Counted from the first letter of the stretch, positions 47,001 to 62,154 are shown. The stretch is 64,000 nt of DNA from Paracoccaceae bacterium (GCA_026710155.1 JAPORQ010000026.1:1-64000), one strand, 5' to 3'. Notes: generated by a model not told the origin, from the sequence alone. A program made the numbers and translations.

Positions 47001-47372
47001 TTACTTGGGTCTCTTGGCACCGTATTTGGAACGTCTTTGCCGTCGGTCCGAAACACCAGTTGTATCAAGTGTTCCCCGCAGGATATGGTATCTGACCCCT
47101 GGCAGGTCCTTGACCCTTCCTCCCCTTATCAGAACAACCGAATGTTCCTGCAGGGTATGGGTTTCCCCAGGAATATAGGAGATGACTTCAAAACCACTTG
47201 TCAGCCTGACCTTGGCAACCTTCCGCAAAGCCGAGTTCGGCTTTTTTGGTGTAGTCGTGTAAACTCTGGTACATACCCCGCGACGCTGGGGGCAGCCCAA
47301 CAGATGCATGGACTTTTGTCGCCGCACCTTAGGCTTCCTTGGCTTGCGAATCAATTGTTGTATCGTTGGCAT
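47001..47372 (-). CDS. rpsL: 30S ribosomal protein S12
   Basis: The protein has 123 residues from ATG 47372 ([13 protein letters not shown]); the upstream in-frame extension has no S12 similarity. Conserved decoding-site loops are [18 protein letters not shown] (K42/K43 equivalents intact, so no classical streptomycin-resistance change visible) and [21 protein letters not shown]. It is the first gene of the str section, preceded by its own promoter and leader at 47436-47582. Confidence 0.98.
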   Translation of the reverse strand: MPTIQQLIRKPRKPKVRRQKSMHLLGCPQRRGVCTRVYTTTPKKPNSALRKVAKVRLTSGFEVISYIPGETHTLQEHSVVLIRGGRVKDLPGVRYHILRGTLDTTGVSDRRQRRSKYGAKRPK

Positions 47373-47435
47373 ATCGTTCCCAAAATTTTTTCTTCCGTTG
47401 TCTGACCATGGCCTCAAAATATAAAGCACAAAGAA

Positions 47436-47582
47436 ACCGCTTCGTTTTCCTCAGCGGTCTGTTTTTCAGAGGAACACCTGTCCGGCGTTCATGCACCCCA
47501 AATCTCAATGGCTATTTCACTTCCAAAGGCAATGGTCTTTTGAAAGTTTGTGCCAAGTAATGACTGGCTGTAACAATGTCAA
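47436..47582 (-). promoter_or_regulatory. Promoter and leader hairpin of the str operon (rpsL)
   Basis: The 402 bases between rpoC and rpsL are non-coding. On the minus strand TTGACA (47582-47577) is followed after 17 bases by TACTTG (47559-47554). About 95 bases further on is a hairpin ACCGCT...AGCGGT (47458-47436), followed by TTTC TTTG. This suggests an independent promoter with an attenuator-like or processing hairpin, allowing rpsL-rpsG-fusA-tuf-S10 to be expressed above rpoBC levels. Confidence 0.45.
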
Positions 47583-47774
47583 CTCCCCAAGGCAAAAAAA
47601 TTCCTCAAAGCCTGAAAAAGTCACTTTTGGGTTCATCAGATCAGCTATCTATTGACCGCATGATCCAGAAGTTGATTGAGGCTAAGCAGGTTCATCCTTG
47701 TTCTAAATTTCCTGACAGATCCCGAAGTGGAGTTTCAATCACTTCAGGAATTCACTTGATTAATCATTGAGGAA

Positions 47775-52305
<4,531 letters not shown>

Positions 52306-52316
<11 letters not shown>

Positions 52317-55300
52317 GTTTTTCCCTCTGGATCATCTTTCTTGTGCGGTTCATTTGTCTAAGTTCCATGTTCAACCCAAGGCCTCTGACTTCCTTGACCA
52401 AAACATTGAAACTTTCCGGTATGCCTGATTCAAACTCGTTTTCACCCTTGACGATGGCTTCATAAACCTTCGTTCGTCCGGTGACATCATCGGCCTTGAC
52501 CGTCAGGATTTCCTGCAGCACATGGGCAGCCCCATATGCCTCAAGAGCCCAGACCTCCATTTCACCAAATCGTTGACCTCCAAACTGGGCCTTGCCACCC
52601 AATGGCTGCTGGGTTACCAGACTGTATGGTCCAGTTGACCGGGCATGGATTTTGTCATCCACAAGGTGATGGAGTTTGAGCATGTACTTGATGCCAACGG
52701 TTACGGGTCTGGCAAACTTTTCACCGGTAATGCCGTCATAGAGTTCGGATTGTCCCGATTTATCAAAGCCGGCTCTTTCCAGGGCATCATCTATATCAAG
52801 TTCCTTGGCCCCATCAAACACCGGTGTTGCTATGGGAACTCCATCGGACACAACCCTGGCCGACGCAATCAATTCCTGATCATTGAGGTTGGCCAATTTG
52901 GAATTGTAGACTTCAGGACCATAAGCATATTCCATGGCTGATTTGATTTTTTTGATACTGGCGGGGTCATCCTGATTGCTATCGTGATATTTAAGCGATT
53001 CATCAATGACCTTGCCCAGGCCCCTCGATGCCCAACCCATATGGGTTTCAAGAATCTGGCCCACATTCATCCTGGAGGGAACCCCCAATGGATTGAGGAC
53101 AATATCGACTGGCGTTCCATCCTCAAGGAAAGGCATGTCCTCCATGGGTACAACCTTGGAAACAACCCCCTTGTTACCGTGCCGGCCGGCCATCTTGTCA
53201 CCGGATTGGAGTTTCCGCTTGACGGCGACAAAGACCTTGACGACCTTGAGAACACCAGGTGAAAGATCGTCACCTCGCCGGACCTTGGCCACCTTGTCTT
53301 CGTATCTTTGCTCCAACGCCTTTAGCTGAAGCTGGTATTGTTTCTCAAGCCCTTCGCGGTTCTTGGAGGTTTCCTCATCATCAAGAGCCAACTTCCACCA
53401 TTTGAACTGTTCCATCTGGCCAAGCAATTCCTCGGTAATGATATCTCCCTTATTGAAGGGTTTGGGACCCTTGGCAACAACCTTGCCGATGATCAGACTG
53501 TGCAACCTCTCAAAAATGGTTCGCCTCAGAATGGCCTTCTCATCCTCATGATCCCTGGTAAGCCTGTTTATCGCCTCTCGTTCAATCTGAATCGTCCGCT
53601 CGTCTTTCTCAATTCCATGTCGATTGAAAACCCTGACTTCCACAACCGTACCAAAATCGCCTGGCGGCAGTTTCAGGGAGGTATCCCGAACATCTGATGC
53701 CTTTTCACCAAAAATGGCCCGCAAGAGCTTTTCCTCCGGTGTGATAGGGGTCTCACCCTTGGGGGTAATTTTACCGACAAGAATGTCACCACCCTTGACC
53801 TCGGCACCGACATAGATGATTCCGGCCTCATCGAGATTCCGCAGGGATTCCTCACCAACATTGGGAATATCTCTGGTTATTTCCTCCGGACCCAGTTTGG
53901 TATCCCGAGCCAAAACGGAAAATTCCTCGATGTGAACCGAAGTGAACACATCATCCTTGACGATCCGTTCGGATACAAGGATGGAATCCTCAAAGTTATA
54001 GCCATTCCAGGGCATGAAGGCGACCAGCACGTTTCGGCCCAGAGCTAATTCACCCAAATCGGTGGAGGGACCATCGGCAATGACATCCCCCTTCAGGACA
54101 TAGTCCCCCACGTTGACCAGAGGTTTCTGGTTAATGCAGGTGTTCTGGTTGGAACGCTGGAATTTCCTCAAGCGGTAGGTATCAACTCCCGGATCGGTCG
54201 GATCTTCGGCTACGGCGTTGATGACAATCCTGGTTGCATCGACCTGGTCGACAATTCCTTCCCGCTTGGCAACAATGGAGGCACCTGAATCAACAGCCAC
54301 CTTTCCCTCAATACCGGTACCAACAAAGGGTGCCTCGGCATTCAACAGTGGAACAGCCTGACGCTGCATATTGGAACCCATCAGGGCCCGGTTGGCATCA
54401 TCGTTTTCAAGGAAGGGTATCAATGAGGCAGCAACCGATACAAGTTGCATGGGAGATACGTCAATCATGTTGACGGTCTCCTTGAGACTCATCTTGAATT
54501 CGCCATCTATTCTGGTGGAAACCAGATCATTTATAAAATGATTTTCATCATCCAGCCTGGCATTGGCTTGTGCAATGATCTTATGGGATTCATCCGTAGC
54601 GGAAACATATTCATAATCGTTGGTAACCTGGCCATCCTTAACGACTCGATAGGGTGTTTCAAGGAAGCCGTACTTGTTGACCTTGGAATAGGAAGCCAAG
54701 GAGTTGATCAGTCCGATATTCTGACCCTCGGGTGTTTCCACCGGACAGATCCGCCCATAATGTGTGGGATGCACATCCCGTACCTCAAAACCGGCCCGTT
54801 CCCTGGTAAGACCGCCAGGACCCAAGGCTGAAAGTCGCCTTTTGTGGGTGATCTCCGAAAGGGGATTGGTCTGATCCATAAACTGGGACAGTTGCGATGA
54901 TCCAAAAAATTCCCTTATGGCTCCCGAAAGCGGTCGAGGGTTGACAAGGTCCTGGGGTATCTTTTTGTCAATTTCAACCGAACCCATCCGTTCGCGAATG
55001 GCTCTTTCCATTCGTATCAGGCCAATGCGGCACTGATTCTCCATGAGTTCACCGACAGATCTTACCCGCCTGTTGCCCAAATGGTCAATATCATCTATTT
55101 GACCCTTGCCATCACGTAGATCCACCAATCTTCTCAAACAGGCAATGATGTCATTCTTTTGAAGAGTTCGAACATTTTCTTTTTCATCAAGATTCAACCG
55201 CATGTTCAGCTTTGCTCGACCGACCGCTGACAGGTCATATCGTTCGGAATCACTAAAAAGTTGATCAAAGAGCGCTTCGGCATTTTCAGGTGTTGGCGGC

Positions 55301-57543
55301 TCGCCGGGGCGGAGAGAACGGTAGATTTCCAGAAGCCCTGACTTGCGGTCATAACATTTGTCCAGGAACATGGTGTTCCGGATGTAGGGACCTACGGATA
55401 AGTGATCTATTTCCAGCAGTGACAATTCTTCAAAACCCTCATCAAGCAGGATACGAAGCAATCCTTCGGAGGGATTTCCATTCTCATCGAATTTGCAGGA
55501 CAGTTCATCACCGGCTTCAGCCAACACGATGCCAGTTTCCTCGTTGATCATGTCCTTGCCGATATATCGATCCGTGATGCGGTCGCTGGCAACCGCAACT
55601 TCGAGCTTTCTAGCCTGTTCTTCAAATCCCTTGGCCATTTTTCTGGTAATGCGGGATCCAATCGGCACAACGACCTCACCGGTTTCACTGTCAAGAATAT
55701 CATCCTCGACATTAACCCCGATCTTTGCCTGATAGGTAAAATCGGTTACCCACTTCAATTCCTCCGGAATGAAGCTCACCACCGTTTCGCCCTGATTGGT
55801 ACCAAGTTTGATCGGGACACTGTAACCTCCAATCAGGGTTCCATCCTCGCTACTGGCAGGAATATCCGGGGTTTGGTCCGTTTCCTCACTCTTCAGCCTG
55901 TCGGCTTTTCGCTTGATCGTTTCCTCAAGTTCAACGAGTCCATACAAGAGTTCGTCGACATTGAGTTCGAACTTGTTGTTGTCCAGATGAATGCCCAGTT
56001 CCTTGGAGACAACCAGATTGACTTCACTGCCGATACGATTGGAAACCATGCCCGAACCGGCAGTGTAGATATTGAAAGTCGGTACCCTGAAGCGCCAGAC
56101 TTTCTTGAGCATGGTTACCAGCAGTTTACGACCTCCATCGGAAAATTCGCTGGCTAAACTGTCGGTACCCACCAACTCCATACCGGGCAACTTCTTTTTG
56201 ATGGAATTTTTTTCACTCTTGGAGGCCAGGGAATCATTGTAGACATAGAGGTTGATCTCTTCGGTGGAGGGTTCTTCCTTTTTCCTCGGGGCAAAATAGG
56301 TCAGTATCTGATTCAAAGGTATCAAAAGGGACCAATCCTCAAGTTCCTGGATAGTCTTGTATTTTGCAGGGGTCAATTTAACTCCTGCCTTGGCCAGTAC
56401 TTCATCGGTATGATAATTTACAATGTTGAAGTTTGGTGTGATCCTTTGCCACCTTTGGGGATTGAGGTCCTCGATGAGATAGTGACCACCGGGACTTACT
56501 TTCCGACTTTTGGGACTTGACTGCTGCCGAAAGTTGCTTTCAAGGTACTCAAGGTAATCCTCATCGGCTTCATCGGCTTCACCGGCCCTTTCCAGAGCAG
56601 TGGAGAGGTTTCCCTGATCGAGGCTGTCATGCATGATCGTGAGTTTGGCACCATCAAATTCATCACTCAACTTTTTAAGTCGATAGGTTGAAATCTTTTC
56701 ACCGGCAGGAGCAACGATTTCCCCTGTTTCAGGTGAAATCAGATCGTAATTGGGAACGACATTGCGCCAATTGTCCTTTTGGAAGGTAAATTCCCAGGCT
56801 GCGGGTTTTCTCCGCAATCTGAAACTGGTGGAATCATAGAAGGACTCCATGATGCTTTCCTGGTCCATGCCAAGGGCAAAGAGAAGGGTTGAAACGGGAA
56901 GTCTCCTCTTGCGGTCAACCCGTGCATTGATCAACTCCAATTCACCGAGTGCCTTGTCTTTTTTCAAGCCGAACTCAAACTCAATCCAGGAACCTCTTCC
57001 GGGAAGAATCTGACAGGTGTAAAGGCGTTTGCCGGTTGCATGGGTAGTGTAATTGAAAAAGACCCCGGGGGAGCGGTGCATCTGGGAAACAACGACCCGT
57101 TCGGTGCCATTTACAATAAAGGTTCCATTGTCGGTCATGAGGGGGATATCGCCCATGTAGACCTTTTGTTCCTTACTGTTTCGGAAGGTTTGGTTGCCGG
57201 TTTCATTGTCAACATCATAAATGTTCAGAAGGAGTTTGACCTTCAATGCACCGGCATAGGTCATGTCCCTTTGCTGACATTCCTCGACATCAAACTTGGG
57301 TTCTTCGATTTCGTAACCCTCAAAATACATTTCGGTCATCCCGGAAGCATCCCTGATCGGAAATACAGATTGGAACACTCCCTGAAGCCCCATACCATCT
57401 GTATGCTCTGTTCCGTCACCGGAATTCAGGAACAGGTCATAGGATTGTTTCTGAATCTCAATCAGATTTGGGAGAGGGGCGACGGCGTTGATTTTTTGGT
57501 AGGATCTTCGGTATCGGTTGCCACTAGACTTCATCTGCTTCAT
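52306..57543 (-). CDS. rpoB: RNA polymerase beta subunit with fourfold repeated beta-lobe module
   Basis: The protein has 1745 residues from ATG 57543 (the open frame begins at 57597), against about 1340-1390 for proteobacterial RpoB. Core motifs are intact: the [67 protein letters not shown] rifampicin-pocket/fork region, [15 protein letters not shown], and [16 protein letters not shown]. The excess is in the beta lobe. Between residues about 250 and 680 a module of 106-118 residues beginning W-[RQ]-x-x-x-P-x-[YF]-[DN]-[LI] occurs at W259, W365 and W483, with a fourth, more native-like copy at W598. The usual protein has one such module. No rifampicin-resistance change was noted. The gap to rplL holds an RNA hairpin. 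Confidence 0.97.
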
Positions 57544-57672
57544 TGAGTTTACCCTTAATATGATCTGCAAATTTAAAATATGCTCGGAACCAACCAATTC
57601 CTTACTGAAACTGTGTTGATTTTCATGTGCAATCCTGTTTTCACCAATCGGTCTTTTGACTTCTCGATTTTC

Positions 57673-57703
57673 TGCTGAGAACCATGAGGCATGGCACTCA
57701 GCA
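57673..57703 (-). promoter_or_regulatory. RNA hairpin in the rplL-rpoB intergenic region (likely processing site)
   Basis: TGCTGAG aa CCATG agg CATGG ca CTCAGCA forms a two-part stem of 7 and 5 pairs with a small internal loop. No T-run follows in the transcription direction. In E. coli the same intergenic region carries a partial terminator and an RNase III site that set rpoB below rplL. This hairpin sits at the equivalent place. Stem read from sequence; function inferred. Confidence 0.5.
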
Positions 57704-57735
57704 AACTGTTTGTTCGTTATCCGATTGAATACGGA

Positions 57736-58122
57736 TTATTTTATTTCTGCCACAGCTCCCGCTGCTTCGATTTTGGCCTTGATTTCTTCAGCCTCTTCCT
57801 TGGAAACACCTTCTTTCAATGGTTTGCTTCCTTCTTCAACAAGGGCTTTGGCCTCTTTAAGTCCCAAGCCGGTTATGGCTCGAACTTCCTTGATGACTGC
57901 AATTTTTTGACCACCCACATCCTGCAGGAATACATCAAATTCAGTCTTTTCCTCCTCTTGAGCAGGCCCATCTCCGGCTTCGGCCGGACCGCCAGCAACA
58001 ACCACGGCACCACCAGTTGCTGGTTCAATACCATATTTGTCCTTGAGAATTGTTTTCAACTGTTGTGCTTCCATGAGGGTAAGTCCAACAATCTGTTCGG
58101 CTAGTTTATCTAGATCAGTCAT
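57736..58122 (-). CDS. rplL: 50S ribosomal protein L7/L12
   Basis: The protein has 128 residues from ATG 58122 ([31 protein letters not shown]); a GTG four codons earlier is possible. The N-terminal dimerisation helices are followed by an Ala/Gly/Pro/Glu-rich hinge (about 36-57). The C-terminal factor-binding domain reads [65 protein letters not shown]. It forms the ribosomal stalk with L10. Confidence 0.98.
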   Translation of the reverse strand: MTDLDKLAEQIVGLTLMEAQQLKTILKDKYGIEPATGGAVVVAGGPAEAGDGPAQEEEKTEFDVFLQDVGGQKIAVIKEVRAITGLGLKEAKALVEEGSKPLKEGVSKEEAEEIKAKIEAAGAVAEIK

Positions 58123-58185
58123 TTTAGATTCCACTTCTTTAATTGTGTCTCAGTGCATGTTAAAGTCTTCCACATACGCGAGTGC

Positions 58186-58701
58186 CTATGCAGCTTCCCT
58201 CTCTTCCAATGTTGTCAGCACGGAAGCAAGGGACGAAGCAGGTGCGCCAATTGCACCCAGCAAGGTTGCTCCCGGGGATCCAATAGACGATACCACCGAC
58301 GCAATCAGATCCTCTTTTGACGGCATGTTCGCCACCGCCTCGATTCCCTTGGGATCAAGGATGGAAGAACCGACTGCACCTCCAAGAACGACAAAGTTCT
58401 TGTTATTGGAAGCAAAGTCTTTTGAAACCTTGGAAGCCGCCGTTGGATCTTCCGAGTAAGCAAGAAGGGTCATTCCAGTCAGAAGTGAGCCAACCTTTTC
58501 ACACGGGGATCCCTGCAGGGCTATTTTTGACAACCTGTTCTTGGCAACACGGACAAAACCGCCGGCTTCACGCATCAGAGAACGGAGATTTTCCATTTCT
58601 GGCACGGTCATGCCTTCGTATTTGGCAACTACCACCACACCTGAGCTCTCGAAGATTTGGCCGATTTCGGCGACCACTTTTTCCTTTCGGGCTCTATCCA
58701 C
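58186..58701 (-). CDS. rplJ: 50S ribosomal protein L10
   Basis: The protein has 171 residues, starting with GTG at 58701 ([17 protein letters not shown]). This start is fixed by GGAG seven bases upstream and by homology; the 35 codons in frame before it are leader, not protein. [35 protein letters not shown] is the conserved rRNA-binding part, and the C-terminal helix that carries L12 dimers is [16 protein letters not shown]. It is preceded by a 254-base leader that may mediate autoregulation. Confidence 0.97.
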   Translation of the reverse strand: MDRARKEKVVAEIGQIFESSGVVVVAKYEGMTVPEMENLRSLMREAGGFVRVAKNRLSKIALQGSPCEKVGSLLTGMTLLAYSEDPTAASKVSKDFASNNKNFVVLGGAVGSSILDPKGIEAVANMPSKEDLIASVVSSIGSPGATLLGAIGAPASSLASVLTTLEEREAA

Positions 58702-58955
58702 AGGTTTGCTCCAAGTTTGGAAAGAAAAAATCTTTCCGGTTAAAGTTGACCGAGCAATGCTCGATGATTTAGTCCTTGACTTCCAGGAACCAACAGTTTC
58801 CTTCACGCCGAAACACGCGAAGTGAATCCATTTTTTCCCATCTCAGGCAGGATTTGCATGCGTCGTTTCCTCAGCACAACCCACCGTCTCGGACGGTAAG
58901 CACGGATACAAGCACCCGTGATCTAAGGCCTTGATCATAAGACCAAAGAATTTCT
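58702..58955 (-). promoter_or_regulatory. Leader of the L10-L12 genes (putative ribosomal-protein autoregulatory leader)
   Basis: The 254 bases between rplA and rplJ contain no gene of their own. They include a hairpin with perfectly paired arms ACCGTC/GACGGT (58883-58897) and other short pairings. In many bacteria the L10(L12)4 complex binds such a leader and represses its own translation. Position and length fit that element; I did not verify the kink-turn consensus. Confidence 0.4.
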
Positions 58956-59654
58956 TTAATTTCCCCCGGCGGAAGCGATTTCAACTTCCACCCCGGGCCC
59001 CATGGTGGAGCTGAGGGAAATGCGTTTGACATATTTTCCCTTGGCACCGGCAGGTTTTGCCCTGTTTACGGCACCAACAAAGGCAATTACATTTTCTACC
59101 AGTTGTTCTTCATTGAATGACGCCTTGCCAATTCCAGCATGAACGATGCCGGTTTTATCGACACGAAACTGAATTTCGCCTCCCTTGGCATTGGAGATGG
59201 CTTCCTTGAGGTTGGGAGTAACCGTTCCAACCCGGGGGTTGGGCATCAGGTTGCGAGGTCCCAGTATCTTACCCAGACGACCGACCAGCGGCATCATGTC
59301 AGGGGTTGCTATACAACGGTCAAAATCAATATTGCCACCCTGAATGGCTTCCATCAGATCTTCAGCACCCACCACATCGGCGCCGGCCTCCTTGGCTTCC
59401 TCGGCCTTTTGATCTCTGGCAAAGACGGCAATCCTTATCTTTTTGCCTGTACCATTTGGCAGATTGACGGTTCCCCGAACCATTTGGTCCGCGTGACGGG
59501 GATCAACGCTGAGATTGATGGCGATTTCCAAAGTTTCGTCAAACTTGGCCGTAGCACCTTCCCGAACGAGCCTAACTGCATCCTGGACTGAATTGGCCTG
59601 AAGACCGGTTATCTTTTTCCGGGCCTCCCTTATACGTTTTCCAGTACGAGCCAT
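58956..59654 (-). CDS. rplA: 50S ribosomal protein L1
   Basis: The protein has 232 residues. Family segments include [85 protein letters not shown] and the C-terminal [21 protein letters not shown]1 forms the mobile stalk that moves the E-site tRNA. It begins three bases after rplK ends. Confidence 0.98.
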   Translation of the reverse strand: MARTGKRIREARKKITGLQANSVQDAVRLVREGATAKFDETLEIAINLSVDPRHADQMVRGTVNLPNGTGKKIRIAVFARDQKAEEAKEAGADVVGAEDLMEAIQGGNIDFDRCIATPDMMPLVGRLGKILGPRNLMPNPRVGTVTPNLKEAISNAKGGEIQFRVDKTGIVHAGIGKASFNEEQLVENVIAFVGAVNRAKPAGAKGKYVKRISLSSTMGPGVEVEIASAGGN

Positions 59655-59657
59655 TTG

Positions 59658-60086
59658 TTAGCCTTTCACTTCGATACCAAGGGATTTAGCTGATCCCATG
59701 ATAATATTCATTGCACCTTCAACTGAGACGGCATTCAAATCCTTCATTTTCAACTCTGCAATTTCCCTGAGTTGCTTGGTCGTAATTGATCCAATGGTTT
59801 CCCTGCCGGGAGTATTTGCACCCGAATCAAGATTGGCAGCCTTTTTCAGATAATATGAGGCTGGAGAAGTCTTGATCTGGATGGACAGTGATTTGTCCTG
59901 ATAATACGAAATTATGGTAGGACAGGGTGTACCCGGTTCCAAATCCGCTGTCTGGGCATTGAAAGACTTGCAGAAGGCCATGATGTTCAACCCTCGCTGA
60001 CCCAGCACCGGTCCAACGGGTGGTGCCGGCGAGGCTTTGCCGGCAGGCACCTGGATTTTGATTTGACCTGCTAATTTTTTTGCCAT
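59658..60086 (-). CDS. rplK: 50S ribosomal protein L11
   Basis: The protein has 142 residues. The N-terminal [38 protein letters not shown] includes the proline-rich region contacted by EF-G and thiostrepton-class antibiotics. The C-terminal rRNA-binding domain ends [29 protein letters not shown]. It lies 19 bases after nusG. Confidence 0.98.
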   Translation of the reverse strand: MAKKLAGQIKIQVPAGKASPAPPVGPVLGQRGLNIMAFCKSFNAQTADLEPGTPCPTIISYYQDKSLSIQIKTSPASYYLKKAANLDSGANTPGRETIGSITTKQLREIAELKMKDLNAVSVEGAMNIIMGSAKSLGIEVKG

Positions 60087-60105
60087 GGTGATACTCTAAA
60101 TTAAA

Positions 60106-60639
60106 TTAATTATCCTTGGTTACCTGATCAAAGCTCAGTTCAGTCTGCGTAACCCGACCGAAAATTGACACACCGATAATGACTCTGGAATTGTCACTGT
60201 CAACATCCTCAACCATTCCGTTCCAGCCTTCAAACGGTCCGTCCGTCACCAAAACCTTGTCTCCTACTTCAAAGGTAATCAGGGCCCTAGGCTGAATTTG
60301 TCCCTCGCTGGCCCGGTTAAGTATGTCATTGACCTCGTTTTCATTGAGGGCGGATGGATTTCCACGTGGTCCCAGAAACCCTGCCACACGGTTGATTTCA
60401 TTGATGAGATGGTAGGCTTCATCCGACATTTCCATCCTGATCAGGACATAGCCCGGCATGAATCTTCGTTCACGCTCCGCCCTTTTGCCCCGCCGAATTT
60501 CGACAACATTTTCGACCGGGACCACAATTTCCTGAATGGAATCGGCCAAGCCGGCTTTTTCGGCATTTGCCCTGATTGTTTCAGCAATCTTCTTTTCATA
60601 GTTTGAGGCTACGCTTATTGAATACCAACGGAGTGTCAC
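60106..60639 (-). CDS. nusG: Transcription termination/antitermination protein NusG
   Basis: The protein has 177 residues. The NGN domain RWYSISVASNYEKKIAETIRANAEKAGL with ERRFMPGYVLIRMEM binds the RNA polymerase clamp. A KOW domain VGDKVLVTDGPFEGWNGMVEDVDSDNSRVIIGVSIFGRVTQTELSFDQV contacts Rho or S10. It is separated from secE by 165 bases containing a terminator-like hairpin, so it probably has its own promoter, although the two genes are usually close. Confidence 0.98.
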   Translation of the reverse strand: MTLRWYSISVASNYEKKIAETIRANAEKAGLADSIQEIVVPVENVVEIRRGKRAERERRFMPGYVLIRMEMSDEAYHLINEINRVAGFLGPRGNPSALNENEVNDILNRASEGQIQPRALITFEVGDKVLVTDGPFEGWNGMVEDVDSDNSRVIIGVSIFGRVTQTELSFDQVTKDN

Positions 60640-60689
60640 GGGATTTTTCTTTCTTGAGTATTGCCTAATGGTTATTCAACGTTACAAGC

Positions 60690-60729
60690 AAAAAAAGACG
60701 CACCTTGCGAGGATGCGCTTATTTTTTTT
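60690..60729. terminator. Bidirectional terminator-like hairpin between secE and nusG
   Basis: A stem pairs AAG-CGCA-C with matching bases around a TTGCGA loop (one bulge, one mismatch; 60697-60720). In the secE-to-nusG direction it is followed by seven T (A-run 60690-60696 on the plus strand), and in the other direction by eight T (60722-60729). It should terminate transcription at least partly, separating secE from the nusG-rpoC transcript. Confidence 0.55.
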
Positions 60730-60804
60730 CAGCGGGACGATTCCCATATAGAATTATATTTACAAAGTCAAGAGAAAAAAACAAACCAATCAATTCATTT
60801 TCTA

Positions 60805-61002
60805 TCAAAACAATCCCAGCAATCCCGTTAAACCCAAACGAATGACCTGATCCACCAGGAAAAAAAACAAGGAAGCAACGGTAGCCATAAGGAATACCAT
60901 TCCGGTCGTAACCAGCAAATCACGTCGACTGGTCCAGACAATTTTCGAAACCTCGGTTCTAACCTGTTGAGCAAACAGGAGGATAGATTTAATAAAGGCC
61001 AT
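60805..61002 (-). CDS. secE: Preprotein translocase subunit SecE
   Basis: The protein has 65 residues from ATG 61002, preceded by GAGGA with proper spacing; an in-frame ATG 11 codons upstream lacks one. It is the short single-span SecE: an amphipathic helix RTEVSKIVWTSRRDLLVTTGMVFL followed by one transmembrane helix (about 36-58). It stabilises SecY in the inner membrane. It is upstream of nusG as usual, but with a terminator-like hairpin between them and no tRNA-Trp gene before it. Confidence 0.94.
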   Translation of the reverse strand: MAFIKSILLFAQQVRTEVSKIVWTSRRDLLVTTGMVFLMATVASLFFFLVDQVIRLGLTGLLGLF

Positions 61003-61099
61003 TCTATAATCCTCATAATTTTCGGGAATAATCATGTAATATTACAGGATTACTTCTTCAAGTTTTAGGGATTCTACCGATATTGGGTGAAGAATACGC

Positions 61100-61127
61100 A
61101 AGATAGCGCTAAAGAATCAAAATTCAA
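61100..61127 (-). promoter_or_regulatory. Candidate promoter for secE
   Basis: On the minus strand TTGAAT (61127-61122) and TATCTT (61105-61100) are separated by 16 bases, about 100 bases before the secE start. An inverted repeat GGCATT-ACAA-AATGCC (61150-61165) lies just upstream, in the divergent gap to cobD. Sequence match is moderate only. Confidence 0.3.
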
Positions 61128-61233
61128 TACAGGGTGGCTAATTTTTACAGGCATTACAAAATGCCATTTGATAAATTAATTTAAGAGTAAATTCACCCAA
61201 TTCTACAAGAGGAAGTTTATTTCAGGTAAAACC

Positions 61234-62154
61234 ATGGGTTCAATTGTTATAATGTTGATTGCCTTGATAATTGATGCGCTTATTGGTGATCCAGAAGATC
61301 TATGGAAAAAAATACCCCATCCAGTCGTGCTGATGGGGAATCTAATCAAATACTTTGATCAGGAGTTTAATCACAAATCCGGCAGCAAAAGGAAGCAGGC
61401 AGGTCTCATAGGGATTATAGTCGGTTCAGCAGCATTTTCAATTCTGGGATTAATCCTGGAAATGTTACCATTTATGATCATTGACATGATAATTATTGCC
61501 ATATTTCTGGCCCAGAAAAGCCTGACAAGTCATGCGGAAGAAGTACTGGAAGCATTGGGCTTAAGTTTGATGGAAGGGCGTCTTGCTGTAGCCAAGATAG
61601 TTGGCAGGGATACGTCCCACCTTAATGAATCAGAAGTGGTGAGAGCAACTGTTGAGAGTACGGCCGAGGGATTTCTTGACGGTGTTTTTGCTCCGATATT
61701 CTGGTATCTCGCCGCCGGATTACCGGGATTATTGGTTTACAAATTTGTCAACACCGCTGACAGCATGATTGGTTACAGGAATGAGCGATATGAAGAGTTC
61801 GGATGGGCAACAGCAAAATTTGATGATATATTAAACTATGTTCCAGCCAGAATCATTCCTTTCATGATAGGCATTACCCAATTATCCCTTTCGCCAATCA
61901 AACTTGCTTTTGAAGACGGTTCAAGCCACTGTTCACTTAATGCCGGCTGGCCCGAGGCGGCATTTGCTTCAGCTCTCGGTATAGCACTTTCCGGTCCAAG
62001 GTCATATGATGGTGAATTGCGAGATTATCCTTTCATAAACCAAACTGGTCGTATGGAGCTGATGCCAGAAGATATAAAGGATTGTATCAAGGTAGCCTGG
62101 AAGGGATGGGTTGCGTCTTTTGCTGTCCTGGTTGCTCTTTGGGTAGTATTTTAA
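61234..62154 (+). CDS. cobD: Adenosylcobinamide-phosphate synthase (CobD/CbiB)
   Basis: The protein has 306 residues and is a membrane protein of cobalamin synthesis that amidates adenosylcobyric acid with aminopropanol phosphate. The N-terminal LIIDALIGDPEDLWKKIPHPVVLMG is the family hallmark, as are GRLAVAKIVGRDTSHLNESEVVRATVESTAEGFLDGVFAPIFWYLAAGLPG and KFVNTADSMIGYRNERYEEFGWATAKFDD. Several hydrophobic spans are present. No other cobalamin gene is nearby, and no B12 riboswitch was seen in the 200 bases upstream. A strong ribosome-binding site (AAGGAGG, 62161) follows the gene, but no long frame uses it. Confidence 0.94.
   Translation: MGSIVIMLIALIIDALIGDPEDLWKKIPHPVVLMGNLIKYFDQEFNHKSGSKRKQAGLIGIIVGSAAFSILGLILEMLPFMIIDMIIIAIFLAQKSLTSHAEEVLEALGLSLMEGRLAVAKIVGRDTSHLNESEVVRATVESTAEGFLDGVFAPIFWYLAAGLPGLLVYKFVNTADSMIGYRNERYEEFGWATAKFDDILNYVPARIIPFMIGITQLSLSPIKLAFEDGSSHCSLNAGWPEAAFASALGIALSGPRSYDGELRDYPFINQTGRMELMPEDIKDCIKVAWKGWVASFAVLVALWVVF

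Noticed and set aside
61036..61233. Cobalamin riboswitch before cobD, or tRNA-Trp before secE
   Set aside because: No B12-box-like sequence and no cloverleaf with a T-loop consensus were visible.
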